A model generated the notes under the pieces. It ran no database searches. It had not been told where the DNA came from and saw only the letters and a program-made list of their open reading frames with translations. Source: Eonycteris spelaea (lineage: Eukaryota > Chordata > Mammalia > Chiroptera > Pteropodidae). Taken from it: 64,000 bases of DNA. Below are positions 1-9,289 of this stretch, piece after piece. The DNA lies in NCBI GenBank assembly GCA_003508835.1, contig PUFA01000144.1, positions 2,852,001 to 2,916,000 of the forward strand, read 5' to 3'. The position numbers and the translations under genes are program-made. Positions within the stretch are counted from its first letter, which is position 1, and every line of letters starts with the position of its first letter.

Positions 1-470
1 AAGCACAAGCATGCAAGTAGGTTCTACTCTAAGACTGGGATCGAATCTCCACTTCTGCTTGCCTGTGGAGTCTTTTAAGAGTGAGCCTGTGTTTATCCAT
101 CTTAGCATTACCCACATCTACCAGAGTTCCTCACGCATGGTAGCTGTCATTGCATGTTTGTTGAATGAAACATTATAAATGAGTGGAGGGAAGGCCACAG
201 CTCCTTAGATTGGATCCTTGGGAAGCTTGAGCCTATCCCTTCCCTTCCCATTCAGGAACAATTTCCCCAGACTTGAGAAAAAAAGAAGCAGCTGATCTTA
301 CTGAGGACAAGAACTCTGTGGCTACACCTGGAAAGAGAAGAAGTAAGACAAGTGAAAAAGCCATAGGTGGAGAGACCACTGGAGAGGAGGAAAGAGAGGG
401 GCTGGATGTCGAGGGAGCCGACTGGCTCTGGAGAAGGACCACGCCTGGATGACTAAACCAGAGGACTTAC
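1..470 (-). other. CD207: CD207 intron 2, 5' part
   Basis: This stretch follows the GTAAGT donor of CD207 exon 2 on the minus strand and runs off the window edge. It has no further recognisable langerin exon. Positions about 20-170 look like an old MIR/L2-type fragment. Confidence 0.8.
20..170 (+). repeat. MIR/L2-like fragment
   Basis: The stretch has a MIR-like core (a GGGATCGAATC motif near 37) and ends with a GTTGAATGAA motif typical of MIR and L2 tails. It is old and diverged, so the subfamily is not assigned. Confidence 0.4.
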
Positions 471-587
471 AGAGAATGGCCTGCAGCAGGACGGAGGCGA
501 GCACAACCAGCGTCAGCACGATAACTGCAGCGCGAACTGTGCAAGGTTTCCTCGGAACCAGAGGCGAACCCGTCTTGGGAGGAGGTT
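471..587 (-). CDS. CD207: CD207 (langerin) coding exon 2, transmembrane segment
   Basis: This exon encodes residues 26-64 of langerin plus the first base of codon 65. The order is a short proline-rich cytoplasmic stretch (EPPPK and following) and then a hydrophobic run from about residue 43 to 64 (VRAAVIVLTLVVLASVLLQ). That run is the signal-anchor transmembrane helix of this type II protein. The acceptor on the minus strand is CCAACAG before 587. The donor is GTAAGT at 470-465, a perfect match to the consensus, and the exon ends in phase 1. The coiled-coil neck and the C-type lectin domain are encoded by later exons further along the minus strand, outside the window. I looked in 1-465 and saw no neck-like coding sequence. 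Confidence 0.94.
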
Positions 588-682
588 CTGTTGGAAGAAG
601 AAGAGAACACTTGTTGAAGGCCAGCAAATGGTGGCTTTGGAAGCAGACACTGAGCAGGTTCTGAGCAGCGGCTGGTGCTTGC
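588..682 (-). other. CD207: CD207 intron 1 (95 bp, GC-AG)
   Basis: This short intron lies between the two recognised langerin exons. On the minus strand it starts with GCAAGC at 682 and ends with a polypyrimidine tract and CCAACAG at 588. The nearest downstream GT (650-649) would put exon 2 out of frame, so the GC donor is the reading that keeps the protein intact. GC-AG introns are a known minority class whose donors usually match the consensus strongly at other positions, as this one does (GAG|GCAAG). Confidence 0.82.
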
Positions 683-758
683 CTCGGGGCCAGAGGGAGA
701 TGTTCTGTTTATCTACAGTGAAGTGCGCGTCAGGGACCTCGCTCTCGGCAGCCTTCAT
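683..758 (-). CDS. CD207: CD207 (langerin) coding exon 1
   Basis: This exon encodes the first 25 residues, plus one base, of langerin. Langerin is a type II membrane C-type lectin of Langerhans cells that binds mannose, fucose and sulphated glycans and drives Birbeck granule formation. The minus-strand ATG is at 758-756 with A at -3. The peptide contains the langerin cytoplasmic signature PDAHFTVDKQNISLWPR (residues 9-25), which I recognise directly. The exon ends after CGA-G at 683. It is followed by GCAAGC rather than GTAAGN, so intron 1 would use a GC donor. Joining to the AG acceptor at 588 restores the expected Glu codon (G+AA) and the family reading frame. Compared with human langerin as I remember it, the first few residues differ and one residue is added. 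The gene continues on the minus strand with exon 2 at 471-587. Confidence 0.93.
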
Positions 759-850
759 TTTGCTCCGCGCGCGGGCAGCATAGGTGTTTCTAGCTGGCTG
801 TCTCCCCAAGGAACTTTTATCTAGAGGAAAAAGGAAGTGAGTCCCATAAG
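759..850 (-). promoter_or_regulatory. CD207: Probable CD207 core promoter with PU.1-like site
   Basis: On the minus strand upstream of the CD207 ATG there is a TATA-like AGATAAAAG at 822-814, about 56 bp before the start codon. On the plus strand an ETS-class AAAAAGGAAGTGA lies at 828-840 and fits the PU.1 consensus (purine-rich arm plus GGAAGTG). PU.1 is a known regulator of Langerhans and dendritic cell genes. Use of this site is inferred. A transcription start near 785-795, and so a short leader, is predicted from the TATA position. Confidence 0.5.
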
Positions 851-1049
851 AGGTGATCACATCATCCCAAAGTTCCCATTCCTGACCTAGGCACCTTGCC
901 TGGCTTATGTCACAGCTCGGTCCTCTCCTCAGAGGTCTGAGTTTTCAGGAAGAGGCCATTTGTCTTCTTCTCTGGGGGATCTGTTACAGGGACCTTTTAA
1001 CATCTTGCCCCCAGACTATCCTACCTCTTTTATCCCCTCATCCTTCATC

Positions 1050-1625
1050 CATCCTCCATTTATTCATCCCACAAATACATATTAAGTGCCTTCTAAGTGC
1101 CAGGCACTGAACTACGACTGGGCCACCAAGATGAATAATTTAGTCTTTGCCTCAGTAGCTCACAGTCTCGAAGGAAAGACAGACGCAAGGAAATAAATTA
1201 CAATATAGGAGAATAATACGTATGTACAGTTCAGAGGAAGTTTAGAGAATGGAATAATGGTAAAAAGTTCCATGTAGAGGGATTAGCATATTTAAAAGTA
1301 TGGGAGCATAAGACAGCATGGAGTGCTTGGCAAACTGTAAGTAGTTTGGTTGTGTTGGAGTGTAAAGCATACGAGAGTAGTGGGGTGAGCATGGGTCTGC
1401 AGAGGGGCCTGGGATCAGATCATGACAACTCTTTTGGATAGTGTTAAGAAGCTTGAACTCTGGCTTATGGGTGACATGGAACCAATGAAGGCCTTCAGGC
1501 AGGAGAAAAACAAGGACAGAGACATTATAGAAAGATCACGCTAATCATGTTGAGAAGCATAGATTAGGGCATGGAAAGCCTGGAAGCGGGGAGACCAGTA
1601 AGGAAACCGCTGCGATGAAATATTC
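1050..1625 (+). repeat. Ancient LINE fragment (CR1/L3-like)
   Basis: The segment starts with a variant of the widespread mammalian motif meaning roughly 'tattaagtgcc..tgccaggcactg'. It continues with GATCAGATCATG, a variant of CAATGAAGG and AGAAAGATCACGCTAATC, in the order known from old mammalian LINE/SINE consensus sequences. The family name is tentative, as no library search was possible. Confidence 0.45.
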
Positions 1626-2004
1626 CACTTTCTGTTATTAAGACATTTTAGATGATACAGTATCCCTTTATAAAATGGGGCTGGGAGATGCAAAATGGAG
1701 CTGTGAAACCTGGGTTTTCCTCCTTGCTTCCTGCACTTGCGAGCCGCCTCTCCAAGTGGGGAGGCTCAGCAACATCAGACCAGGAACTGTTCTTCCATTT
1801 GTGAGAGTTCGTGCCTCAGTGCAGAGATGAGCTGCCTGGGGGCTCCTGGCTAGCTTCCCATGCTTTGAAGAAGTCTACCAAATCTGAGAAATCTCACATA
1901 TAATAGATTCTAAACAAATATTTCTTGGAAAGTAGGAAATGAAAGAGGGAAGAGAAGAAGGGAGAGAGAGAAGGAAAAAGAAAAGGAAATAAGTTCAGAT
2001 AATT

Positions 2005-2107
2005 GAGTGGATGGATGGATGGATGGTTGGATAGATGGATGGATGGATGAAGACTGATAAATGGATAGATGATGGATGGATGGTCAATGGGTGGATAGAT
2101 GAATGGA
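2005..2107 (+). repeat. (GGAT)n microsatellite, imperfect
   Basis: GGAT/GATA tetranucleotides repeat with interruptions over about 100 bp. The minus-strand reading frame through it encodes only low-complexity Ile/His/Pro/Ser peptide. Confidence 0.9.
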
Positions 2108-2541
2108 TCAATTAATTGATTGATTGACCCAATGGACAGGTACATGAAAGATAAATGATTGGAAAAACTGATGACTGATCATTAATTATGAAACCTACAG
2201 TCCATGGACTGAGATCAGTCTCCCAGAAGCTACTGCTTCTTCCCACTGCCTCTGGAAGTGCTCATTCATTTTCGTAACAACAGCATAAAGGAAGTGTGAT
2301 TGACACCTTATCCAAAATTCAAAAAACTCTTGCCATAAAACTAGAAAGTTAGCTCAGTCTCACTGAGGCTGAACCAGTGGGCTGAATGACAGAATGGTGT
2401 CAGGGACCTGGGCTAGAGGCTAAATGAACAGGGCCAAGGAAACAGCTACCTAGAGTTTCAGAGGATGTTTGAGAGGATCCTACCTCTCTAAATAGCCCAG
2501 CTCTGCCTGGCCAGCCCGTTGTTTTTGTAGGCCACTTGCTG

Positions 2542-2545
<4 letters not shown>

Positions 2546-2589
<44 letters not shown>
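2546..2589 (+). repeat. (CT)22 microsatellite
   Basis: Forty-four bases of uninterrupted CT directly follow GCGCG. The run is pure and probably polymorphic. Confidence 0.97.
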
Positions 2590-2591
<2 letters not shown>

Positions 2592-4680
2592 CTGATTAAG
2601 CCTCAGACTGGATCTGCTTCTCTGACTAGATGACGGAACCCAGAGAGGGCACCATACCACACTTCCTAAGTGCTGAGAAGGAAGCTGGGTCATAAGGATG
2701 GTATCCCAGTCATCTTATTTCATCTCCTTCCCGACATCTGTCTATAGCTTCCAGGACTGCTATCTAGTCTAACCTTTAAAATTAGCTAATCGCACCAACT
2801 GAAGGCCTCACTCTAACTCACTGCCTGTCTCTGTGACTATACCTATTTTCTTCAGGCTGCTCATCTAGTTGCAGAGTCTTGTTCCCCCGGTTAGAGTGTT
2901 TTGCTCCTAGACTCTCATGCTTGGTACCCAGTCTAATCCCAGTCTCCTCAGCCCTTCTGCTCTTGGCTCCTGGCTTTACATTCACAACTTATCATACAGG
3001 GCCTGGGGGTAGAAAAGAATCAGAGTTGCTCAAGACCTTGGCAGAAGGTGCCCTTGGGATCTGGGTCTTCTCCTGCAGCATATAACAGAGAAGAGCTGCC
3101 ACACAATATAAGTCAAGAGTATCTGGCCCCTTCCCTCTCTGTCAAAAAGTTGACTTTTCCCCAGCCCCTGCTGGTTGTAGCATAAGCCATTAATGGAACA
3201 CCCATATGCCCTCTCAGTGGTCCCAGGAAAGGATTCAGAAGCCTCACTACACTGGTGCCAACTATGGAAAAAAGGGCTGAAGGTGGAAAGAATTTATCTA
3301 AGTGATAGAAGTGGAGGCCTCAGATAGATATTCTGCTGATTACTGGTCAAAAGGCTGATCCAGTATGAGGAAGTTAAACATGAACCAGAATCCTGGGCTG
3401 TGGGCCCTGTGGGGTTTTGGAGTGTAAAAGTCCCAGCTAGAAGAGTTTCATTTCCCACTCGTAGGGAAGGAGTGAGTCACATGTGGCTTCCTCGTGGTCA
3501 TCTGCAGGTGCTGCTGAGCACGAGCACCAATCCTGCACATTCCTCTGGATGCTCCATGTGCCCCCTGGCCTGGCAGCCTGGGAGGAGAACAGACAAAGCA
3601 GGAGACAAGTTCCTCAGCCATGCTTCCCAGCCAGGAAAATTAGCAATTCTCCTGGATGCTCAGAAGATGCCAGTTCTTCCAGGGGATGAAGAACTTCCGG
3701 CCAGACCAGGAGTGACCAAAAATCACTGCTCTAATGAGAGAAAGAGAAGTCATTTTTCGGTTTGCCCACTCGCTATGCTCCAAATGTTCTAAGACTTTCT
3801 CTCGATAAGGGCAGAAGAAGAAAACAATTTGGCCGCTTTTTCTCTTTCTCTGGCTGGGACCTACCCTATGCTTAAAGGTGGACTATGGACATAATCAATG
3901 GGAGTGGGAATGGAACCAACTTGTTAAGAAATTAGAATGGACAGAAAATCAGGGAGAGGCAACAGGGTCGGGGTGGAGAGCGAGGGCAGAGAGGAGCAGG
4001 AACAATGACTATGAAATGAGAAAGGAGCTATTACAGCTGGTCAGGCTGGTCCACAGGCCTCAGAAGGGCTTCTGCTTATCATGTGGTAGGGGATTTGACC
4101 AGCAGGTCCCAGATAATGAAAGGATTCCTTGCTGCCCTCTGGATGTATGCCCTGGGAACATGGGCACCAAGAAGACACCAAGGAGTGGTAGGTGGGACAC
4201 TTCATCTGTTTGTTTCTCTAGAATGCTTTGCACCAGGTACAGGGTGAAAGTCAGATAGACCCTGCCTGCATAGATAGCATGTCTTCCATTGGAAAAAAAA
4301 CATTCTTATTTTTTTAATTTGGGAGAGAAAGGAAGACTCTTCCAAGACTGAAAAGGACCATGGAGACTGCAGGGAGCCTCTCCAGGTCTCCCTTGAACTA
4401 GGAATGAGGTCCTCTTTTTTAGGACATTGTGCGGATGCAGTTTTTCTGGAACAGTGACAATGAGCTAGATCTCAGTGAACAGGCCGTTACGTCTGGCGCC
4501 ATGATAAGCATTGTGGTGTGGATATGGGTGGATGACCTGCTGCACAGAAGGATGGCTGAGTCCAGGTAGAGGAGGCTGCTCTGAACTATGCAAGTCAAAG
4601 AGCACTTGCCTATGGTCTTAGTGGGAAGGGCAGATTCATATTAGGAAAGTAACAAAGGGCTCTTGGAAAAAGCACACACA
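2590..4680. other. Intergenic stretch, no gene recognised
   Basis: This is moderately unique-looking sequence. Open frames of up to 130 codons (3400-3792 and 3878-4258, plus strand) have no recognisable domain, no convincing splice context and a composition like the surrounding DNA. I see no repeat that I can name. Confidence 0.6.
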
Positions 4681-4732
4681 GTTCTTTTTAAATCTTTTAT
4701 TTCTTTGTTATATAAATAATGATATTCATTGT

Positions 4733-4802
4733 AGAAAAAAATCCAGGTAAGCCAAAAAAAAAAAAATTACCTGCCTTAACAACAACAACAACAACAACAA
4801 AA
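4733..4802 (+). repeat. A-rich tract and (AAC)n
   Basis: A run of 13 A's near 4756-4768 is followed by about seven AAC units at 4779-4801. This is the typical A-rich tail of a degraded retroelement. Confidence 0.8.
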
Positions 4803-5394
4803 GCTGTATACCAGTTTATTCTTCCTATCTCTGTATATGGATATATCTACATCTAAGTCTATAGCTGTATCTAACTATAACTGTGTATATATTTATATTT
4901 ATATAAGTATTAAACAAGACAGCTCTTGTTTATTTCCCCAACATCCCTCTCACCCTCATTTCTGATACCAAAAATTTCTCTCCTTTGAGAAACCACTCCT
5001 CCTTTTGAGCCCCTGCATTTATTGTCTCATAGCCAATATCAGCAGTTTGAGTTTTTAATCACATCCTATCACTGACCCCGAGTCTTCTGCTTCCTGCTTC
5101 TACTCTAAGGACCCTTACATATAATTATTGGGCCCACTCAAATAATCCAGGATAATTTCCCTGTCTTAAAGCCAGTTAATAGGCAACCTATATTGCTATG
5201 TAACTGTTCTATATAACTTAATATACTTCTAGGTTCTGGGGTTTAGGATCTTGACATCTTGGTAACCATTGCTTTGCCTACCACACTTCATCACCATATT
5301 AAGTTTGGGTGGCCTTCATGGAACCATTCAGAAAGTTTGGTATGTGTCCCTGGAATTTGAGACATAGAGTCTGATATTTGACACATAAACGAAA

Positions 5395-5965
5395 AGTCTA
5401 AGGCCTTCAACTGATGAATGAATAAATAAACTGTGGTACATCAGACAATGGAATATTGTTCAGAGCTAAAAAGAATGAGCTATCATGCTACTAAGTGAAA
5501 GAAGCCAGTCTGAAAAGACTACACACTGTATGACTTCAACTATATGACATTCTGGAAAAGGCAGAACTATAGACGCAATAAAAATATCAGTGTTTGCCAG
5601 GTGTTAAAGTGGAGGGAGGGATGAATAGGTGGATAACAGAGGATTTTTTAGGGCAGTGAAACTATTCTATATGATACCATGATGACAGATACATGTCACT
5701 TTACATTTGTCCAAACCCATAGAAACAACTTCACTAGGAGTGAACCCTAGTGTAAACCATGGACCTTGAGTGGTAATGATGTGTTAATGTAGGTTCATCA
5801 ATTTTAATAAATGTACCACTCTGGTGGGGAAAGGTTTATAGTGGAAGAGGCTGGGGGCAGGGGGCCAGAGTATATGAGAACTTTTTGTATTTTCTGCTGT
5901 ACGGTTAGGGGTGGAACTCTCATCTACCTAGTAACATGTTGATTACTTTGTACCTTTTCCATCAG
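5395..5965 (+). repeat. L1 3'-end fragment
   Basis: The fragment contains the familiar L1 ORF2-terminal and 3'UTR word order. There is a 'gatgaatgaataaataaactgtggtaca'-type segment, then AATGGAATATTGTTCAG, GTGAAAGAAGCCAGTC and a GTATGACTTCAACTATATGAC-like segment. It is old and 5' truncated. Confidence 0.8.
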
Positions 5966-6945
5966 GAGTTGGATAGTGAATTGGCCCAAAGTGTGAGAAT
6001 ATTTTTGTCCCGCATCAGTACTTACCAAAGAGCCCCCTGGAAGAAAACACTCTCAATAATCTGTGGATGAGATGACCCTTCTATGGGTGAGAGTCAGACT
6101 CTTTGCCCAGTCTCTTTTGTGATTACTCAAGAGTTCATGTTCAAAGTGTCATATATGAGACCCAGTGGCGTGGCTTTCCCCACTCCAAGGCCACCACTGC
6201 TCGGTACCCAAACTGCCAGCACGGCACAGCCGAGCCATCAAAATGATACCATCCTTGGGTGGATGAAAGTGCCACCTAATAGCAGGTTGATGGTTTGTGA
6301 CCCCTGCCAGCATGGAAGGGACACAGTTTTGTCTTTATTACCAAAGAAACTTTGATTTTGGATTTGGGTTTGTTCTCGCGGCTTGTCATGCTTCTGCCAA
6401 CACCATCCATTGTCACTTAATAAATGTCATGGCATCCCATACGCCATAACCTTTCCTAAGAAACTTACTTTAGAGTGAAAGAAGAAAGGCAATGGGCTTG
6501 CACCGCAGGATTTAATGTACTTACCATGTATTTCATCACCCAGAAACAGCTGGCCTTACAGAACAGTCGAATGGTCTATTGAAGAGTCAGTCATAGAACC
6601 AGCCGGAAAACATCTTGAAATTCTAGCAGCTGTTCTGCAGCAGGTAGTATCTGATTTAGGGTTCATTCTTCCCCCAAAAATCCATGGATCTGGGTACCAA
6701 GGAGTATAAATAGGTAGTATCTCTCACATTGACATATAATAACCCATCCTCAAGGGTTTCACTTGCTGTTTCTGAAACTCTGAATCTGCTGACTTAAGGT
6801 ACCCAAAGAGAACTATTTCCCAGGAAACAACAATGATTCCCCTAAATTAGGAGCTGAGACTGCTACCAGACTATTTCTAATATCTCATTACACTGGAAAA
6901 ACAGTTCAAAAAAAAAAAAAAAGATCATAGGTTTGGCAATGTCAC
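5966..6945. other. Intergenic stretch, no gene recognised
   Basis: I see no coding signature and no repeat I can name. An A14 run lies near 6909-6922. Confidence 0.5.
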
Positions 6946-6949
6946 AGAC

Positions 6950-7400
6950 CAGGTTTTCCAAAAGCAGACACTGAGGTGGAGTTTGGTGTGCAGGGTATTA
7001 ATGGAGGATCAACATCTGTGGAAGAGAGTAGGAGGAGACAGGATTAGGCAGAGAGAGAAGCTGAACTGTTTAACTGTAGTACAGGCCCAACAAAATTCAG
7101 TCAGCCCTACAGGAAGCTCTGGAGTATATATGACCTATCAGACTTTTCTTATGTTAGGCCAAAATGGCCAGGCCTGATTAGCCCTGGCTCACTTATTCAT
7201 TGGGTATAGGCCACCTAGGGAAAGACATGCCCTTGGGTGAGGGATCTCTGTAACTGAGGCTCCCTGAAGGATCTGACTGAACAGCTAGTGGCCACCTGCT
7301 GACAGCCCTCTCAACAGGTGAGGCAACAGGTTCTTTTTTGAAGGGGGATCTGGGAAGTACATCTCCATGTCTATCACATAGGATGAATGATCCTGACAAT
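6950..7400 (+). repeat. Unnamed dispersed repeat, possible copy 1
   Basis: The start (AGACACTGAGGTGG, GTGTGCAGGGTATTAATGGAGGA) resembles the stretch starting near 18307 (AGACACCAAGGCAG, TGCAACAGATTTATTAGGGGAA) in word order and spacing. This suggests two old copies of one mammalian interspersed element. I cannot assign the family. Confidence 0.35.
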
Positions 7401-7434
7401 CAAGGGAAAAGTTTGCTGACACACAAAATGGATT

Positions 7435-7716
7435 GTGGTAGGAAGCACCAAAGATGCTGCCCAATGATCTCTGCCTCTGGTATTCATGCCTTTGTGAGCT
7501 TGGACATGTGACCTTTCCCCACCAATTGATTCTTCAGATGAGACCATAGCCCAGCCAGCAGTTGATTGCAGCCTCATGAGAGACTTTGAGTCAGAGGTGC
7601 CCAGCTAAGCCACAGCTGAATTTCTTACTCATAAAAACTGTGAAACAGTAAATGTTTGTCGTTAAAGCCACTAAATTTTGAGGTAATTTGTTACACAGAA
7701 ATAGATAATTAATACA
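7435..7716 (+). repeat. MLT1-like LTR (ERVL-MaLR), partial
   Basis: The 3' end shows the MaLR signature GTTAAAGCCACTAAATTTTG, followed by GGTAATTTGTTACACAG and a terminal TAATACA. The upstream part matches the MLT1 internal order with a GACCATAGCCCAGCCAGCAG-like segment. It is a solitary decayed LTR with no internal viral genes beside it. Confidence 0.8.
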
Positions 7717-7992
7717 GAGACAGGTCAAATTACGAACAGGTATTTAGTTATCTTCTAGTTCAATGTGTAAAGTTTGTAGTTCTTCTGGAACTCTTGACAA
7801 ACAAGATGACCAACAAAAATAACTTAGAAGGTTTGGTCCATTCCACCAAATAAAGAACCTAGGCAGTTGATGTACTGATTAAAGGCAAAAGGAAAACAGA
7901 ATGAATGGTTACGGAGGGAAGTCATATGGCCTCGTGAAAATAGTGGAAACAGGGATTAAAGCCACTACCTGTATTTCCTTCTTGTTGTGTCA

Positions 7993-8038
7993 TGTATGTA
8001 TGTATGTGTGTGTATGTGTGTGTGTGTGTGTGTGTGTA
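7993..8038 (+). repeat. (TG)n/(TATG)n microsatellite
   Basis: TATG units pass into about ten TG dinucleotides at 8018-8038. The reading frame through it encodes a Val/Cys run and is not a gene. Confidence 0.95.
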
Positions 8039-8913
8039 TTCGATTTATCAGCTAGTTTATTTTCCAGAAATAACCTAGTGTTGTATCCATGGGCAAGTGT
8101 ACAAACATACCCCCCCACACACACCAAACCTAAAAATTATACCATATCTATTATATATTTGATGGTTAAGTGTCATGTATATTTTTTATTTTTATTTCAT
8201 TTCACTTTTTTTTCTTCCTCTCCCTTACTATTGGATGCAACTATTCAGAACATCCAGATGGAATCATGACAGAACTAAAGAGGAAGAATCTCTCAGCGAT
8301 CCTGGACTTGGAGCTAGATGTAGTAACTTAAAAGACAGTGGGTTGTCTACTCTTTGGAAAGAGGGTGTGTTTCAGTGGGATAAGATATAGCTATACTAGG
8401 TCAGGTGACAGCAGCTTAAAGAACTGTCAGTATGAGGCAAAGAGTGTATATAGGTGTTGGGCTGTAGAAATTTTGTCTTTTTTGGCTGTTCAAAATATGA
8501 TCACCCTTCTTAACAAAAAAAAATCTTAAAATCAGTGGTAGTCTGGACTCCAATTATAAGTCAAAAGACAGAGGTGGTCAGACATTTCTTCTTCCCAACC
8601 CCTGGCAACTAAATCTCAAGCACATCACCCAGGCTCAGGCAAACCGATGCTACCACCTATGTAACTCAGACAAAAATGCATTGTCTCAGAGATATCTGAG
8701 ACTCTTCAAGGGACATCTTGTGGGTCATCTCTGATGCTCATTCCTTCCTTCATCCTACCCCATTTTCTAAACTTTCTCATTGAATCTGAGAGCAAGTGGT
8801 TAGCATCCCAATAAACTCCTCTGATGCTTAAATTATGCCTACATGAACTTGTTTCTAATCATGAACCCTGAGTGATACCCACCAAGGTCTTTCCTTTCCT
8901 ATTAAGACTAATC

Positions 8914-9175
8914 CAGTTTTCCCAAAGTGTGTGTCATGGAACACTAGTCCAGAAATATATTCTGTCCCCAAACAGGTTCCAATATTAAATAAGTTTGGTA
9001 AATATTCCATGCTGTATGCCTTTTTTAGAGATTTAAGGTAACTGTGACCATATTAAAGGTTCCAAGAAGTCTTTGTTGAGAAAATCTGCTTAACATTGTT
9101 TATAACAGAGTTCCCATTACAGCTTTCCTTTTATGCTTACTTAATGCATGACACTTCTCACTCTGAAAAACACTG
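8914..9175 (+). mobile_element. hAT-like non-autonomous DNA transposon
   Basis: The left end CAGTTTTCCCAAAGTG pairs with the right end, whose reverse complement is CAGTGTTTTTCAGAGTG. This gives imperfect terminal inverted repeats about 262 bp apart. The opening (CCCAAAGTGTG, TCATGGAACACTAG) resembles old mammalian hAT-Charlie miniature elements. The flanking 8-mers are only weakly alike (GACTAATC left, TCTGAAGC-type right). No transposase is present. Confidence 0.5.
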
Positions 9176-9185
9176 GTCTGAAGCC

Positions 9186-9207
9186 AAAAAAAAAAAAAAA
9201 AAAAAAA
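9186..9207 (+). repeat. Poly(A) run (22 A)
   Basis: Pure A22 lies just before the L1 body. It is probably the tail of an older retroelement or a simple repeat. Confidence 0.9.
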
Positions 9208-9289
9208 GATTCAAAGAGAGACTGCAGCTCCCTCCAAGTTCCTATTTGTTCTGAGGTCTTACCACTTCCCCAGTTGAATCACACAAAGA

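Noticed and set aside
7901..8269. 122-codon plus-strand frame
   Set aside because: Crosses a TG microsatellite and T-rich DNA. No domain.
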